Shown piece by piece: positions 1 through 10,206 of a DNA stretch of 64,000 nucleotides. The position numbers were made by a program, and so were the translations under genes. The notes under the pieces are model-generated. The model was not told where the DNA came from and searched no databases. It saw only the letters and a list, made by a program, of their open reading frames with translations. The DNA is from Pseudomonas sp. GOM7 (lineage in GTDB: Bacteria > Pseudomonadota > Gammaproteobacteria > Pseudomonadales > Pseudomonadaceae), in contig NZ_CP113519.1 of the NCBI RefSeq assembly GCF_026723825.1, positions 5,022,001-5,086,000 of the forward strand. Reading direction: 5' to 3'. Each line of letters opens with the position of its first letter. Position 1 is the first letter of the stretch.

Positions 1-383
1 AAGGCGGCCTGGTCACGAATCAGGTGATCGGCCGGCAGCACCAGCAACTGGGCGTCTTCGCCATGCTGTTCGAGCACGTGCAGGGCCGCCGCAGCGATGG
101 CCGGAGCGGTATTGCGCCCCATGGGTTCCAGAAGGAAGTCCAGCCCCCGGCACTGCAGCTTGAGCACGCGATAGTCGTCGAGCGTGCGAAACAGCAGCTC
201 GCGGTTGATCACGCTGAGCAACTGGCTGACGTCGGGCAAGGCGGCGACCCGCTCGAAGGTCTTCTGCAACAGGCTGCGGCCATCGGCCAGACGCATGAAG
301 GGTTTCGGCATGGCCTCCCGCGAAACCGGCCACAGACGGGTTCCCGCGCCACCGGCGATGATGCAGGGAATCAGGGCAGTCAT
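1..383 (-). CDS. pslB: Mannose-1-phosphate guanylyltransferase / mannose-6-phosphate isomerase, N-terminal part (cut by window edge)
   Basis: Only the first ~127 residues are in the window; the gene runs off the left edge. The protein starts MTALIPCIIAGGAGTRLWP, the nucleotidyltransferase signature (GGAGTRLWP, residues 11-19) of the AlgA/WbpW/PslB family. It continues with the EPMGRNTAPAI motif near residue 90. These enzymes make GDP-mannose from mannose-1-phosphate in the cytoplasm. The ATG lies 2 bases after the stop of the upstream glycosyltransferase gene, so the two are co-transcribed. That pairing is the pslA-pslB order of the Psl exopolysaccharide operon, which is why pslB is preferred over algA or wbpW. 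The family is certain; the pslB assignment rests on context. Confidence 0.85.
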   Translation of the reverse strand, partial: MTALIPCIIAGGAGTRLWPVSREAMPKPFMRLADGRSLLQKTFERVAALPDVSQLLSVINRELLFRTLDDYRVLKLQCRGLDFLLEPMGRNTAPAIAAAALHVLEQHGEDAQLLVLPADHLIRDQAA

Positions 384-385
384 GG

Positions 386-1819
386 TCAATAAGCCTCTCG
401 CGTGAGCAGAACCGCCGGCAGGGTGCGGAACAGGATGTAAAGGTCGAACCAGACCGACCAGTTCTCGATGTATTGCAGGTCGAACTCGACGCGCTTCTCG
501 ATCTTCTCCAGCGTATCGGTCTCGCCACGATAGCCGTTGATCTGCGCCCACCCGGTGATGCCCGGCTTGACCCGATGGCGCGCGGTGTACTCCTTGACCG
601 CATCCTCGAAGAGGATGCCTGCCGCCTTGGTCGCCGTGGCATGAGGCCTGGGGCCGACCATGGACATGCTGCCGAGCAGCACGTTGAATAGCTGCGGCAG
701 CTCGTCCAGGCTGGTGCGGCGAATGAAACGCCCGACCCGGGTGATGCGATCATCGCCACGCGTGGTCTGGCGCTCGGCATTGGCATCGGCCTTGTGGCAA
801 TACATCGAGCGGAACTTGAACACTTCGATCAATTTGTTGTTGTAACCATAGCGTTTCTGCCGGAACAGCACGGGCCCAGGTGAGTCGAGCTTGATCGCCA
901 GAGCGACCAGAGTCATCACGGGCAATGCCAGCATCAGCGCCAGAGAAGCCAGACACAGATCCTCCAGACGCTTGATCAGTGGCGACCAGCCATCGAGCGG
1001 CCGTTCGGACACGTTGAACATCGGCAGCCCAGCCACCTCGGTGATGCGATTGCGCGCGTGCCGGAACGCCAGCATGTCCGGCACCAGCAACACATTCACC
1101 GGCAACCTGCGCAACTCCCGCACGATCTGGCCGATACGGCTTTCCGCAGACCAGGGCAAGGCCACCAGCACCTGAGTGATGCGCTCCTCGCGCACCAGGC
1201 GCTCCAGCTCACGGCTGTTGCCCAGCAATGGCAGCCCCGCCACGCGCTCGGGCAAACGCCCGATACGATCGTCGATGAAACCGATCAGCCCAGAGCGCAC
1301 ATCGCGATGGCGCGACATGAATTCCGCCAGGCGCACACCGTTATCGGTCGCGCCGAGAATCACTGTAGCCTGCAGGTACTGCCCCGTGCTCATCCAGTAG
1401 CGGTACAGCGTCAGAATCAGCAGGCGCTCGGCGACGAACGCCATGAAACTGGCCAGGAACCAGAAGCTCAGGTAGTACCACTGCATGAAATTGAACATCG
1501 ACAGCGCCTGGTGCATGAACAACATCAGACAGAACGCAGCCGACCAGGCGAAGAACATCACCCGAAAACGCAGCAGGTTGCTGAAAATCTCATCCGAGTA
1601 GACGCCGAGCGCCTGAAACATCATTACCGTCAGCACGCTGAAGAACAGCAGTACCGCCGCATAGCTATGGGTCAGCGCCGGCTCTTCGGACAACCACAGC
1701 AGCAACAGCAATCCCGGTAATGCCGCCGTCAGGCCATGCAACAGCCGACAGCCAGCCAGGAAATATTCGATGAAGCCAGGACGCGCCAGCAATGAACTAC
1801 CACCTGACAGCTGACGCAT
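386..1819 (-). CDS. pslA: Undecaprenyl-phosphate glucose phosphotransferase, PslA-like
   Basis: This polyprenyl-phosphate hexose-1-phosphate transferase of the WcaJ/PssY class starts Psl repeat-unit assembly on undecaprenyl phosphate in the inner membrane. Several hydrophobic segments fill the first ~130 residues. A CoA-binding-like domain follows ([16 protein letters not shown]). The C-terminal bacterial sugar transferase domain holds [18 protein letters not shown], the [21 protein letters not shown] motif region and [22 protein letters not shown] at 1858 would give 490 aa. I chose the ATG at 1819 (477 aa) because it is closest to the ~478 aa remembered for PslA. The next gene, pslB, starts 2 bases after its stop. 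Confidence 0.88.
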   Translation of the reverse strand: MRQLSGGSSLLARPGFIEYFLAGCRLLHGLTAALPGLLLLLWLSEEPALTHSYAAVLLFFSVLTVMMFQALGVYSDEIFSNLLRFRVMFFAWSAAFCLMLFMHQALSMFNFMQWYYLSFWFLASFMAFVAERLLILTLYRYWMSTGQYLQATVILGATDNGVRLAEFMSRHRDVRSGLIGFIDDRIGRLPERVAGLPLLGNSRELERLVREERITQVLVALPWSAESRIGQIVRELRRLPVNVLLVPDMLAFRHARNRITEVAGLPMFNVSERPLDGWSPLIKRLEDLCLASLALMLALPVMTLVALAIKLDSPGPVLFRQKRYGYNNKLIEVFKFRSMYCHKADANAERQTTRGDDRITRVGRFIRRTSLDELPQLFNVLLGSMSMVGPRPHATATKAAGILFEDAVKEYTARHRVKPGITGWAQINGYRGETDTLEKIEKRVEFDLQYIENWSVWFDLYILFRTLPAVLLTREAY

Positions 1820-2114
1820 GAAACCACTACCCCGCCGTGACTTGCGACTCGAATCCACGAGACGTCAGAAAAAAGACAGTCATAATTCGCATTTCGCCAC
1901 AACGACAGAATTTCGTCGAAACAACCATGGCGCGACTAAACCATTTTTATAGTGGCATTTCAATATTCTACTTAACCAATAGCACAGTTAATTCATGGCG
2001 CCATAAAACCAGCGACATATCTCATGTCGCCATGCCCTGAGCGCTCGGCGCAAGCGCCCATCTGGCCTATGATTGGCACCCAGACCCATTCACCCCTTAA
2101 GCGAAAGGCTCAGC
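1820..2114. promoter_or_regulatory. Divergent pslA / rmlB upstream region with nested palindrome
   Basis: This 295 bp region between the divergent psl and rml operons is clearly richer in A+T than its surroundings, especially at 1860-2035. It holds a perfect dyad, GCGACATATCTCATGTCGC, at 2012-2030. The dyad lies inside a second pair, CATGGCG (1994-2000) and CGCCATG (2028-2034). Near rmlB, CCTATGATT (about 2066-2074) resembles an RpoS-type -10. PslA in P. aeruginosa is known to be controlled by FleQ, AmrZ and RpoS. Assigning any of these to the sites here is inference. Confidence 0.5.
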
Positions 2115-3176
2115 ATGCGCATCTTGATCACCGGCGGTGCCGGCTTCATCGGTTCGGCACTGGTTCGTCACCTGATTCAGGACACCGAGCACGAGGTACT
2201 CAACCTGGACAAGCTGACCTACGCCGGCAATCTCGAATCACTGCTGCAAGTATCCGGCCATCCGCGCTACCGCTTCGTCCAGGCCGACATTGCCGACAGC
2301 GCCGTGGTCGCACAGACCCTGGCCGAGTTCCAGCCGGAGGCGATCATGCACCTGGCCGCCGAATCCCATGTCGACCGCTCCATCGACGGCCCGGCCGCCT
2401 TTATCCAGACCAACATCGTCGGCACCTACGCCCTGCTGGAAAGCACCCGCGCCTACTGGCTGGGGCTGGACGGCGAACGCAAGGCCGCCTTCCGCTTCCA
2501 CCACATCTCCACCGACGAGGTGTACGGCGACCTGCACGGTGCCGACGACCTGTTCACCGAGACCACGCCCTACGCCCCCAGCTCACCCTACTCGGCGAGC
2601 AAGGCCGCTTCCGACCACCTGGTTCGTGCCTGGCAACGCACCTACGGCCTGCCGGTGCTGATCACCAACTGCTCGAACAACTATGGCCCCTACCATTTCC
2701 CCGAGAAGCTGATCCCGCTGATGATCCTCAACGCCCTGGCGGGCAAACCACTGCCGGTCTATGGCAACGGCCAGCAGGTGCGCGACTGGCTGTACGTGGA
2801 GGATCACGCCCGCGCCCTGCTCAGGGTGGTCAGCGCCGGCAAGGTGGGCGAGACCTACAACATCGGCGGGCACAACGAGCAGAAGAACCTCGATGTGGTG
2901 AAGGCCATCTGTGCCCTGCTGGAAGAGCTGGCACCCGAGAAACCGGCCGGTGTCAGCCGTTACGAAGACCTGATCAGCTACGTCAAGGATCGCCCCGGCC
3001 ATGACCTGCGCTACGCTATCGATGCCAGCAAGATCGAACGCGAACTGGGCTGGGTACCGCAGGAAACCTTTGCCAGCGGCCTGCGCAAGACCGTGCTCTG
3101 GTATCTGCACAACCTCGACTGGTGCCGCCACGTTCAAGATGGCAGCTACCAGGGCCAACGACTCGGCACCGTTTAA
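2115..3176 (+). CDS. rmlB: dTDP-glucose 4,6-dehydratase
   Basis: RmlB catalyses the second step of dTDP-L-rhamnose synthesis, dTDP-glucose to dTDP-4-keto-6-deoxyglucose. It is a 353-aa short-chain dehydrogenase/reductase-type enzyme. The NAD-binding GGAGFIG motif is at residues 7-13, STDEVYGD near 131 and the catalytic Y159-S-A-S-K163. The open frame extends further upstream, but MRILITGG at 2115 is the family start and is preceded by an AAAGG-type ribosome binding site. It is the first gene of an rmlBACD operon that feeds rhamnose to LPS core or O-antigen, and possibly to Psl. Confidence 0.96.
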   Translation: MRILITGGAGFIGSALVRHLIQDTEHEVLNLDKLTYAGNLESLLQVSGHPRYRFVQADIADSAVVAQTLAEFQPEAIMHLAAESHVDRSIDGPAAFIQTNIVGTYALLESTRAYWLGLDGERKAAFRFHHISTDEVYGDLHGADDLFTETTPYAPSSPYSASKAASDHLVRAWQRTYGLPVLITNCSNNYGPYHFPEKLIPLMILNALAGKPLPVYGNGQQVRDWLYVEDHARALLRVVSAGKVGETYNIGGHNEQKNLDVVKAICALLEELAPEKPAGVSRYEDLISYVKDRPGHDLRYAIDASKIERELGWVPQETFASGLRKTVLWYLHNLDWCRHVQDGSYQGQRLGTV

Positions 3177-3188
3177 GGAACGCCCGCC

Positions 3189-4061
3189 ATGAAAGGCATC
3201 ATCCTCGCCGGAGGTTCCGGTACCCGTCTGCACCCCATCACCCTTGGCGTATCCAAGCAACTGCTGCCGATCTACGACAAGCCGATGATCTACTACCCGC
3301 TGTCGGTGCTGATGCTCGCCGGCATCCGCGACATCCTGATCATCTCCACCCCCGAGGATCTGCCCAACTTCGCCAAGATGCTCGGCGACGGCAGCCAGTT
3401 CGGTGTTCGCCTGCAGTACGCCGAGCAACCCTCGCCGGACGGCCTGGCCCAGGCCTTCCTGATCGGCGAGGCGTTCATCGGCAGCGATCCGGTGTGCCTG
3501 ATCCTCGGCGACAACATCTTCCATGGTCAGCACTTCACCGAGAAGCTGCTGCGTGCCGCCAGCCAGCCCAGCGGCGCCACGGTGTTCGGCTACTGGGTCA
3601 GCGACCCCGAGCGCTTCGGCGTGGTGGAGTTCGATGCCGCCGGCAATGCCCTGTCCATCGAGGAAAAACCGCCACAGCCGAAGTCCAGCTATGCCGTCAC
3701 CGGCCTGTACTTCTACGACAATGACGTGGTGCGCATCGCCAAGGCGGTCAAGCCCTCGCCACGCGGCGAGCTGGAGATCACCGACGTCAACAACGCCTAT
3801 CTGGCCCGTGGCGACCTGCGCGTCGAGCGTTTCGGCCGCGGCTTCGCCTGGCTCGACACCGGCACCCACGACAGCCTGCTCGACGCCTCGCAATACGTGC
3901 AGACCGTGGAGAAGCGCCAGGGCCTGAAGATCGCCTGCCTCGAGGAAATCGCCTACCAGCAGGGCTGGATCGACCACACGCGCCTGTTGAGCCAGGCCAA
4001 GGCCTTCGGCAAGACCGGCTATGGCCAATACCTGTACAAACTCGCCGAGGGACATGCATGA
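3189..4061 (+). CDS. rmlA: Glucose-1-phosphate thymidylyltransferase
   Basis: RmlA joins glucose-1-phosphate and dTTP to give dTDP-glucose, the first and feedback-regulated step of dTDP-rhamnose synthesis. At 290 aa it has the standard length. The nucleotide-binding loop [11 protein letters not shown] lies at residues 8-18, followed by [17 protein letters not shown], and LGDNIFHG carries the metal-binding Asp. It starts 12 bp after rmlB. Its stop overlaps the rmlC start (ATGA at 4058-4061), so translation is probably coupled. Confidence 0.96.
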   Translation: MKGIILAGGSGTRLHPITLGVSKQLLPIYDKPMIYYPLSVLMLAGIRDILIISTPEDLPNFAKMLGDGSQFGVRLQYAEQPSPDGLAQAFLIGEAFIGSDPVCLILGDNIFHGQHFTEKLLRAASQPSGATVFGYWVSDPERFGVVEFDAAGNALSIEEKPPQPKSSYAVTGLYFYDNDVVRIAKAVKPSPRGELEITDVNNAYLARGDLRVERFGRGFAWLDTGTHDSLLDASQYVQTVEKRQGLKIACLEEIAYQQGWIDHTRLLSQAKAFGKTGYGQYLYKLAEGHA

Positions 4062-4606
4062 AGATCATCGCCACCGACCTGCCCGACGTGCTGATCATCG
4101 AGCCCCAGGTGTTCGGCGACGAGCGCGGCTTCTTCTACGAGAGCTTCAACGCGCGGCGCTTCGCCGAACTGACTGGCGTGCACGGCGAGTTCGTCCAGGA
4201 CAACCACTCGCGTTCGGCGCGCGGCGTGCTGCGTGGCCTGCACTACCAGGTGCAGCAGGCGCAGGGCAAGCTGGTGCGGGTGACTGCCGGCGAGGTGTAT
4301 GACGTCGCCGTCGACCTGCGTCGCGGCTCGGCGCACTTCGGCCAATGGGTCGGCGTCCACCTGTCCGCCGAGAACAAGCGCCAGCTCTGGATTCCGGCAG
4401 GCTTCGCGCACGGTTTTCTGGTGCTCAGCGAGCATGCCGAGTTCCTCTACAAGACCACCGACTATTACGCCCCCGCCCACGAACGCTGCATCCGCTGGGA
4501 CGACCCGCACCTGGCCATCGCCTGGCCGCTGGCCGGGCAGACGCCGCAACTGTCAGCCAAGGATCAGCAGGGCATGCCATTCGAGGAGGCCGACACCTTC
4601 CCATGA
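4058..4606 (+). CDS. rmlC: dTDP-4-dehydrorhamnose 3,5-epimerase
   Basis: RmlC epimerises C3 and C5 of the 4-keto-6-deoxy sugar. It is a 182-aa single-cupin protein of usual length. The motif [17 protein letters not shown] carries the catalytic His of the family, and [15 protein letters not shown] holds the conserved cupin segment. It overlaps rmlA by 4 bp and rmlD by 4 bp (ATGA at 4603-4606). The order here is B-A-C-D, whereas P. aeruginosa has rmlBDAC as I recall it. Confidence 0.95.
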   Translation: MKIIATDLPDVLIIEPQVFGDERGFFYESFNARRFAELTGVHGEFVQDNHSRSARGVLRGLHYQVQQAQGKLVRVTAGEVYDVAVDLRRGSAHFGQWVGVHLSAENKRQLWIPAGFAHGFLVLSEHAEFLYKTTDYYAPAHERCIRWDDPHLAIAWPLAGQTPQLSAKDQQGMPFEEADTFP

Positions 4607-5466
4607 AGATTCTCATCACCGGCCATACCGGCCAGGTCGCCCGCGAGCTGCAGCGTGCGCTCGCCGGCCATGAGCTGCTCAGCCTGGGCCGTGCCGATTT
4701 TGACCTGGCCCAGCCACAGCGCCTGGGCGAGGTCATCCTCCGCGAGCGTCCGGCACTGGTCATCAACGCGGCCGCCTATACCGCCGTCGACCAGGCCGAG
4801 CAGGAGCGCGAGCTGGCCTTCACCATCAACGCCGAGGCGCCAGGCGCCATGGCCGATGCCTGCTTCGAGCTGGACATTCCGCTGATTCACTACTCCACCG
4901 ACTACGTCTTCGACGGCAGCAAGGCCACCCCCTACCGCGAGGCCGACACACCGCACCCGCTGGGCGTCTATGGCGCCAGCAAGGCGGCCGGCGAGCAGGC
5001 CCTGCGCATCAGCGGCTGTGATCACCTGATCCTGCGTACCAGCTGGGTCTACTCACGGCACGGGCGCAACTTCCTGCTGACCATGCAACGCCTGCTGCAG
5101 GAGCGCGAGCAGCTCAAGGTGGTGGACGACCAGATCGGCGCGCCCACCTGGGCCGGCAGCATCGCCAGCGCCACGGTCGAGCTGATCGACAAGTGGCAGC
5201 AGGGCCGCTACCACTGGGGCACCTATCACCTGACCTGCCAGGGCCAGACCAGTTGGTTCGGCTTCGCCAGCGCCATCGCGGAACGCCTACGCGCCGAGGG
5301 CAAGCGCTGTGCCGAGCTGCTGCCGATTCCCTCCAGCGAATACCCCACGCCTGCGCAACGACCGCTCAACTCGCGCCTGGATGGCGAACGACTGGCGCAA
5401 GCCTGGCAGGTGAGCCTGCCGCCTTGGGAGCAGGCGCTGGACGCCTGCCTGGCGCGCCAGGACTGA
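4603..5466 (+). CDS. rmlD: dTDP-4-dehydrorhamnose reductase
   Basis: RmlD is the last enzyme of the pathway: NAD(P)H reduction of the 4-keto group gives dTDP-L-rhamnose. The start at 4603 ([13 protein letters not shown], nucleotide-binding loop) overlaps the rmlC stop and gives 287 aa. HYSTDYVFDG and YGASKAAGEQ, the SDR active-site Tyr/Lys, are present. A longer upstream extension of the frame runs through rmlC and is not real. A strong hairpin follows the gene. Confidence 0.95.
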   Translation: MKILITGHTGQVARELQRALAGHELLSLGRADFDLAQPQRLGEVILRERPALVINAAAYTAVDQAEQERELAFTINAEAPGAMADACFELDIPLIHYSTDYVFDGSKATPYREADTPHPLGVYGASKAAGEQALRISGCDHLILRTSWVYSRHGRNFLLTMQRLLQEREQLKVVDDQIGAPTWAGSIASATVELIDKWQQGRYHWGTYHLTCQGQTSWFGFASAIAERLRAEGKRCAELLPIPSSEYPTPAQRPLNSRLDGERLAQAWQVSLPPWEQALDACLARQD

Positions 5467-5476
5467 AGGCACGGGC

Positions 5477-5507
5477 CTGCTGCCGTTTACGCGCGAAACG
5501 GCAGCAG
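5477..5507. terminator. 12-bp stem hairpin after rmlD
   Basis: A perfect inverted repeat, CTGCTGCCGTTT and AAACGGCAGCAG, has a 7-nt loop and lies between rmlD and dctB. No run of T follows, so it is either a weak intrinsic terminator, a pause or mRNA-stabilising stem, or a protein site. It separates the rml operon from dctBD. Confidence 0.55.
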
Positions 5508-5561
5508 AGCGGGCGGGAATGTGCATAATGCGCCGATCATCTCGGCGCCCGTCCTCGCTCC

Positions 5562-7376
5562 ATGACCATTGCTCCTTCCACCTTACGTCGCCCCCGCTGG
5601 CGCAGCCTGCTGCTCCTGGCGCTGCTGCTCGCGCCGCTGTTGTGGCCGGTGCACTACCTGGCCGAGCGCTATTACCGCGGCGTACTGATCGAGCAGAACC
5701 GCCAGACTCTCGACCTGTACGTCGCCAACCTGCTGGGCACCCTGCGCCGCTACGAGGTGCTGCCGCAGATTCTCGGTGACCTGCCTGGGGTGCGCGCGGC
5801 GCTTCACGAACCGGATGATCCCGCCATCCTCGACGGCGCCAACCGCCTGCTGGCCCGCACACGGGTACAGACCGGTGCCGACGTCATCTACCTGATGAAC
5901 AGCCGTGGCGTCACCCTGGCCGCCTCCAACTGGGACAAACCCGACAGTTTCGTCGCCGGCAATTTCGCCTTCCGCCCTTATTTTCGCGAAGCCCTGGCCG
6001 GGCGCCTGGGGCGTTTCTTCGGCCTCGGCACCACCTCGGGCAAGCGCGGCTACTACTTCGCCTACCCGGTACGCGAAGACGAGCGCAACATCGGCGCGCT
6101 GGTGGTCAAGGTCGACCTCGACCACACCGAGACGCTGTGGGGCAACACCCCCGAACAACTGCTGGTGACCGACACCAACGGCGTGGTGATCCTCACCTCG
6201 CGCCCCGACTGGCGCTTTCATGCCAGCCGCCCACTGGATCGCGTGGAACAGGCCGCCATCGCCGCCAACCAGCCCTACCCGACCCAGGCGCCACCGGCGC
6301 TGGATCTCGACCCGAGCGCCTGGCTGGTGCAAAGCCGGGTGCTGGAGGAAACCGGCTGGACGGTGAACATCCTCGCCCCGCGCATTCTCCTCGACCGCCC
6401 GGTGCGCAGCGCCGTGGCGGTGGGCGCCACGGCGCTGCTGGTGCTGTTGCTGCTGCTCGGCCTGCTGATGCAGCGGCGCCGCCACTACCTCGAACGCATC
6501 GCCCTCGACAGCCGCGCCAAGGCCGAGCTGGAACAGCGCGTGGCCGAACGCACCCACGACCTCGAGCTGCTCAACAGCCGCCTCAAGCAGGAAGTGCTGG
6601 AGCGCGAGCAGGCCCAGCAGGAGCTGGTGCGTGCCCAGGACGAGCTGGTGCAGGCCGGCAAGCTCTCGGCCCTGGGCACCATGAGCGCCAGCATCAGCCA
6701 CGAGCTCAACCAGCCGCTGGCGGCGATCCGCAGCTATGCGGAGAACGCCACCACCCTGCTCGACCATCAACGCAGCGAGGACGTGCGCGCCAACCTCGGC
6801 CTGATCCGCGAGCTGACCGAGCGCATGGCCTCGATCATCGCCCACCTGCGCGCCTTCGCTCGGCGGGACCGCCATGCCCCGGAGCGCGTGGCCCTGCAAC
6901 CGGCGCTCGATGATGCCCTGGCGCTGCTGGCCAAGCGCCGCCGGGCCATGGACGTGGAACTGATCCGCGACCTGCCGGACGCCACCCTCTGGGTGCAGGC
7001 CGGCGAGACGCGCCTGCGCCAGGTGCTCGGTAACCTGCTGGCCAACGCCCTCGACGCCCTCGTCGACAAGGCGCCGCCACGGCGCATCTGGATCAGCGCG
7101 CACACCCAGGACGAGCAGCTCGAACTGCTGCTGCGCGACAACGGCCCAGGCTTCTCCGCCGAATCGCTGGCGCGCGCCCGCGAGCCTTTCTTCACCACCA
7201 AGACCAGCGCCCAGGGCCTGGGCCTTGGTCTGGCCATCTGCGAAAGCCTGATGCGCGCCCTGGACGGCGAGCTGCTGCTCGACAACCATGCACAAGGCGG
7301 CGCGTTGATCACCCTGCGCCTGCGCCTGGCCAGCCCTGGCGTCAACCTGCAACCCCCGGAGGATCCCTCGCCATGA
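5562..7376 (+). CDS. dctB: C4-dicarboxylate sensor histidine kinase DctB
   Basis: This membrane sensor kinase (604 aa) perceives C4-dicarboxylates in the periplasm and phosphorylates DctD. The first membrane helix is at residues ~11-28, the periplasmic Cache/PAS-like sensor at ~35-280 and the second helix at ~284-303. A coiled coil follows (~315-360), then the HisKA box SISHELNQPL with H380. The HATPase N box GNLLANALDAL is near 490, with LLLRDNGPGF and GLGLGLAICE as G boxes. The stop overlaps the dctD start (ATGA, 7373-7376). dctBD lies directly upstream of dctPQM, as in PAO1 PA5165-PA5169. Confidence 0.93.
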   Translation: MTIAPSTLRRPRWRSLLLLALLLAPLLWPVHYLAERYYRGVLIEQNRQTLDLYVANLLGTLRRYEVLPQILGDLPGVRAALHEPDDPAILDGANRLLARTRVQTGADVIYLMNSRGVTLAASNWDKPDSFVAGNFAFRPYFREALAGRLGRFFGLGTTSGKRGYYFAYPVREDERNIGALVVKVDLDHTETLWGNTPEQLLVTDTNGVVILTSRPDWRFHASRPLDRVEQAAIAANQPYPTQAPPALDLDPSAWLVQSRVLEETGWTVNILAPRILLDRPVRSAVAVGATALLVLLLLLGLLMQRRRHYLERIALDSRAKAELEQRVAERTHDLELLNSRLKQEVLEREQAQQELVRAQDELVQAGKLSALGTMSASISHELNQPLAAIRSYAENATTLLDHQRSEDVRANLGLIRELTERMASIIAHLRAFARRDRHAPERVALQPALDDALALLAKRRRAMDVELIRDLPDATLWVQAGETRLRQVLGNLLANALDALVDKAPPRRIWISAHTQDEQLELLLRDNGPGFSAESLARAREPFFTTKTSAQGLGLGLAICESLMRALDGELLLDNHAQGGALITLRLRLASPGVNLQPPEDPSP

Positions 7377-8758
7377 CCAGCGATAGCGCCATCGACAGCC
7401 GTATCCAGGTTCTGCTGATCGACGACGACGCCCATCTGCGCCAGGCGCTCAGCCAGACCCTCGACCTGGCCGGGCTCAAGGTGCTCAGCCTGGGTGATGC
7501 CAAGGGCCTGGCCGAACGCATTCCTGCTGGCTGGCCCGGCGTGGTGGTCAGCGATATCCGCATGCCCGGCATCGATGGCCTGGAACTGCTGCGGCAGTTG
7601 CACGAACAGGACGCCGAGCTGCCGGTGCTGCTGATCACAGGCCACGGCGACGTGCCCCTGGCCGTGCAGGCGATGCGCGCCGGCGCCTACGACTTTCTGG
7701 AAAAACCCTTCGCCAACGACGCCCTGCTCGACAGCGTGCGCCGCGCCCTCGACCTGCGCCGCCTGGTGCTGGACAACCGCAGCCTGCGCATGGCCCTGAC
7801 CGACCGCCAGCAACTGGCCGGGCGCCTGGTCGGTCAATCCCCAGCGATGCAGCGCCTGCGCGAACAGATCGGCGCGCTGGCTGGCATCGCCACCGACGTG
7901 CTGATCCTCGGCGAAACCGGCGCCGGCAAGGAGGTGGTGGCGCGCGCCCTGCACGACCTGTCCAACCGCCGCGATGGCCCCTTCGTCGCCATCAACGCCG
8001 GCGCCCTGGCCGAGTCGGTGGTGGAAAGCGAGCTGTTCGGCCACGAGGCCGGCGCCTTCACCGGTGCGCAGAAACGCCGCATCGGCAAGTTCGAGTTCGC
8101 CAACGGCGGCACCCTGTTCCTCGACGAGATCGAGAGCATGAGCCTGGACGTGCAGGTCAAGCTGCTGCGCCTGTTGCAGGAACGGGTGGTCGAGCGCCTC
8201 GGCGGCAACCAGTTGATCCCCCTGGATATCCGTGTCATAGCCGCGACCAAGGAAGACCTGCGCCAGGCCGCCGACCAGGGCCGCTTCCGCGCCGACCTCT
8301 ACTACCGCCTGAACGTCGCGCCGCTGAACATTCCGCCGCTGCGCGAGCGCGGCGAAGATGCCCTGCTGCTGTTCCAGCATTTCAGCGAAAGCGCGGCTGC
8401 CCGCCACGGCCTGCCGGTACGCGAGCTGCAACCTGGCCAGCGTGCCCTGCTGCTGCGCCACCCCTGGCCGGGCAACGTGCGCGAGTTGCAGAACGCCGCC
8501 GAACGTTTCGCCCTGGGCCTGGAACTGGCCCTGGACAGCAACGCGCCCAACCTGCCGCCGGTTCAAGGTGGCTTGAGCGAACAGGTCGAGGCCTTCGAGC
8601 GTGCCCTGATCGCCGGCGAGCTGAGCCGTCCGCACGGTTCATTGCGCAGCCTGGCCGAGGCCCTGGGCATTCCACGCAAGACCCTGCACGACAAACTGCG
8701 CAAGCACGGCCTGAACTTTTCCGGTTCTGGCGGAAGCTCGCCAGAGGAATTCGACTGA
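7373..8758 (+). CDS. dctD: Sigma-54-dependent response regulator DctD
   Basis: This NtrC-type activator (461 aa) switches on dctPQM when phosphorylated by DctB. The receiver domain covers residues ~10-125 with the phospho-acceptor D61 (VVVSDIRMPG). The AAA+ domain has Walker A GETGAGKE near 180 and the sigma-54 contact loop GAFTGA near 227. The Fis-type helix-turn-helix is at the C-terminus (GSLRSLAEALGIPRKTLHDKL). A canonical sigma-54 promoter and a CGG-N4-CCG dyad lie just downstream, before dctP, as expected for its target. Confidence 0.94.
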   Translation: MTSDSAIDSRIQVLLIDDDAHLRQALSQTLDLAGLKVLSLGDAKGLAERIPAGWPGVVVSDIRMPGIDGLELLRQLHEQDAELPVLLITGHGDVPLAVQAMRAGAYDFLEKPFANDALLDSVRRALDLRRLVLDNRSLRMALTDRQQLAGRLVGQSPAMQRLREQIGALAGIATDVLILGETGAGKEVVARALHDLSNRRDGPFVAINAGALAESVVESELFGHEAGAFTGAQKRRIGKFEFANGGTLFLDEIESMSLDVQVKLLRLLQERVVERLGGNQLIPLDIRVIAATKEDLRQAADQGRFRADLYYRLNVAPLNIPPLRERGEDALLLFQHFSESAAARHGLPVRELQPGQRALLLRHPWPGNVRELQNAAERFALGLELALDSNAPNLPPVQGGLSEQVEAFERALIAGELSRPHGSLRSLAEALGIPRKTLHDKLRKHGLNFSGSGGSSPEEFD

Positions 8759-8759
8759 T

Positions 8760-8775
8760 TGGCGGCAAACCGCCA
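8760..8775. promoter_or_regulatory. Candidate DctD upstream activating site
   Basis: The perfect dyad TGGCGGCAAACCGCCA starts at the last base of the dctD coding region. It lies about 130 bp upstream of the dctP -24 element, a normal distance for an enhancer. Its CGG-N4-CCG core resembles the rhizobial DctD sites as I remember them (GTGCGGAAATCCGCAC type). Binding by DctD is inferred. Confidence 0.6.
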
Positions 8776-8907
8776 CTTCATTCCCACCCCTCACCGACCG
8801 GAACCGGCGCCCGCCAGCCGCAGCGCCCTGCGCGTCTTGGCCGAAGGCGCGCAGGTATGCGCCTTTTAAGGGCCTTTCATGCTTCTGTAGTGACCACGAT
8901 GGCACTC

Positions 8908-8923
8908 TGGCACAAGGGTTGCT
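8908..8923 (+). promoter_or_regulatory. Sigma-54 (-24/-12) promoter of dctPQM
   Basis: TGGCACAAGGGTTGCT matches the RpoN consensus TGGCAC-N5-TTGC(A/T) exactly, with correct 10-bp spacing between the invariant GG and GC. It lies 150 bp upstream of the dctP start, directly after a sigma-54 activator gene, so it should drive dctPQM under DctBD control. Confidence 0.9.
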
Positions 8924-8927
8924 CTGA

Positions 8928-10067
<1,140 letters not shown>

Positions 10068-10079
10068 GGCCGGAGAGCC

Positions 10080-10180
10080 GTAGGGTGGGCAGAGCGCTAC
10101 GGCTCTGACCCACCAAGACGCCCGCGATGGGCGTCGTTCAATGCTGTAATCGGTGGGCCAGCTACCCCGTCCCACCCTAC
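10080..10180. repeat. Palindromic repeat, GTAGGGTGGG...CCCACCCTAC type
   Basis: The ends are exact inverted repeats of 10 bp (GTAGGGTGGG at 10080-10089, CCCACCCTAC at 10171-10180), 101 bp overall, with internal hairpins. It fills the dctP-dctQ gap. It is a variant of the GTAGGGTGCGC element found three more times in this window. Placed after the binding-protein gene, its RNA fold could stabilise or terminate dctP mRNA and help set the binding-protein to permease ratio (inference). Confidence 0.7.
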
Positions 10181-10206
10181 GCCCTTTCCATTCGGGAGAA
10201 CCAACC

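Noticed and set aside
2583-4055. Long antisense open frame over rmlB-rmlA
   Set aside because: Shadow of two certain coding genes; Val/Ala/Gly/Gln-rich with no recognisable domain.
5583-7352. 589-codon antisense open frame over dctB
   Set aside because: Composition is that of a reverse-strand shadow, and dctB itself has all kinase motifs.
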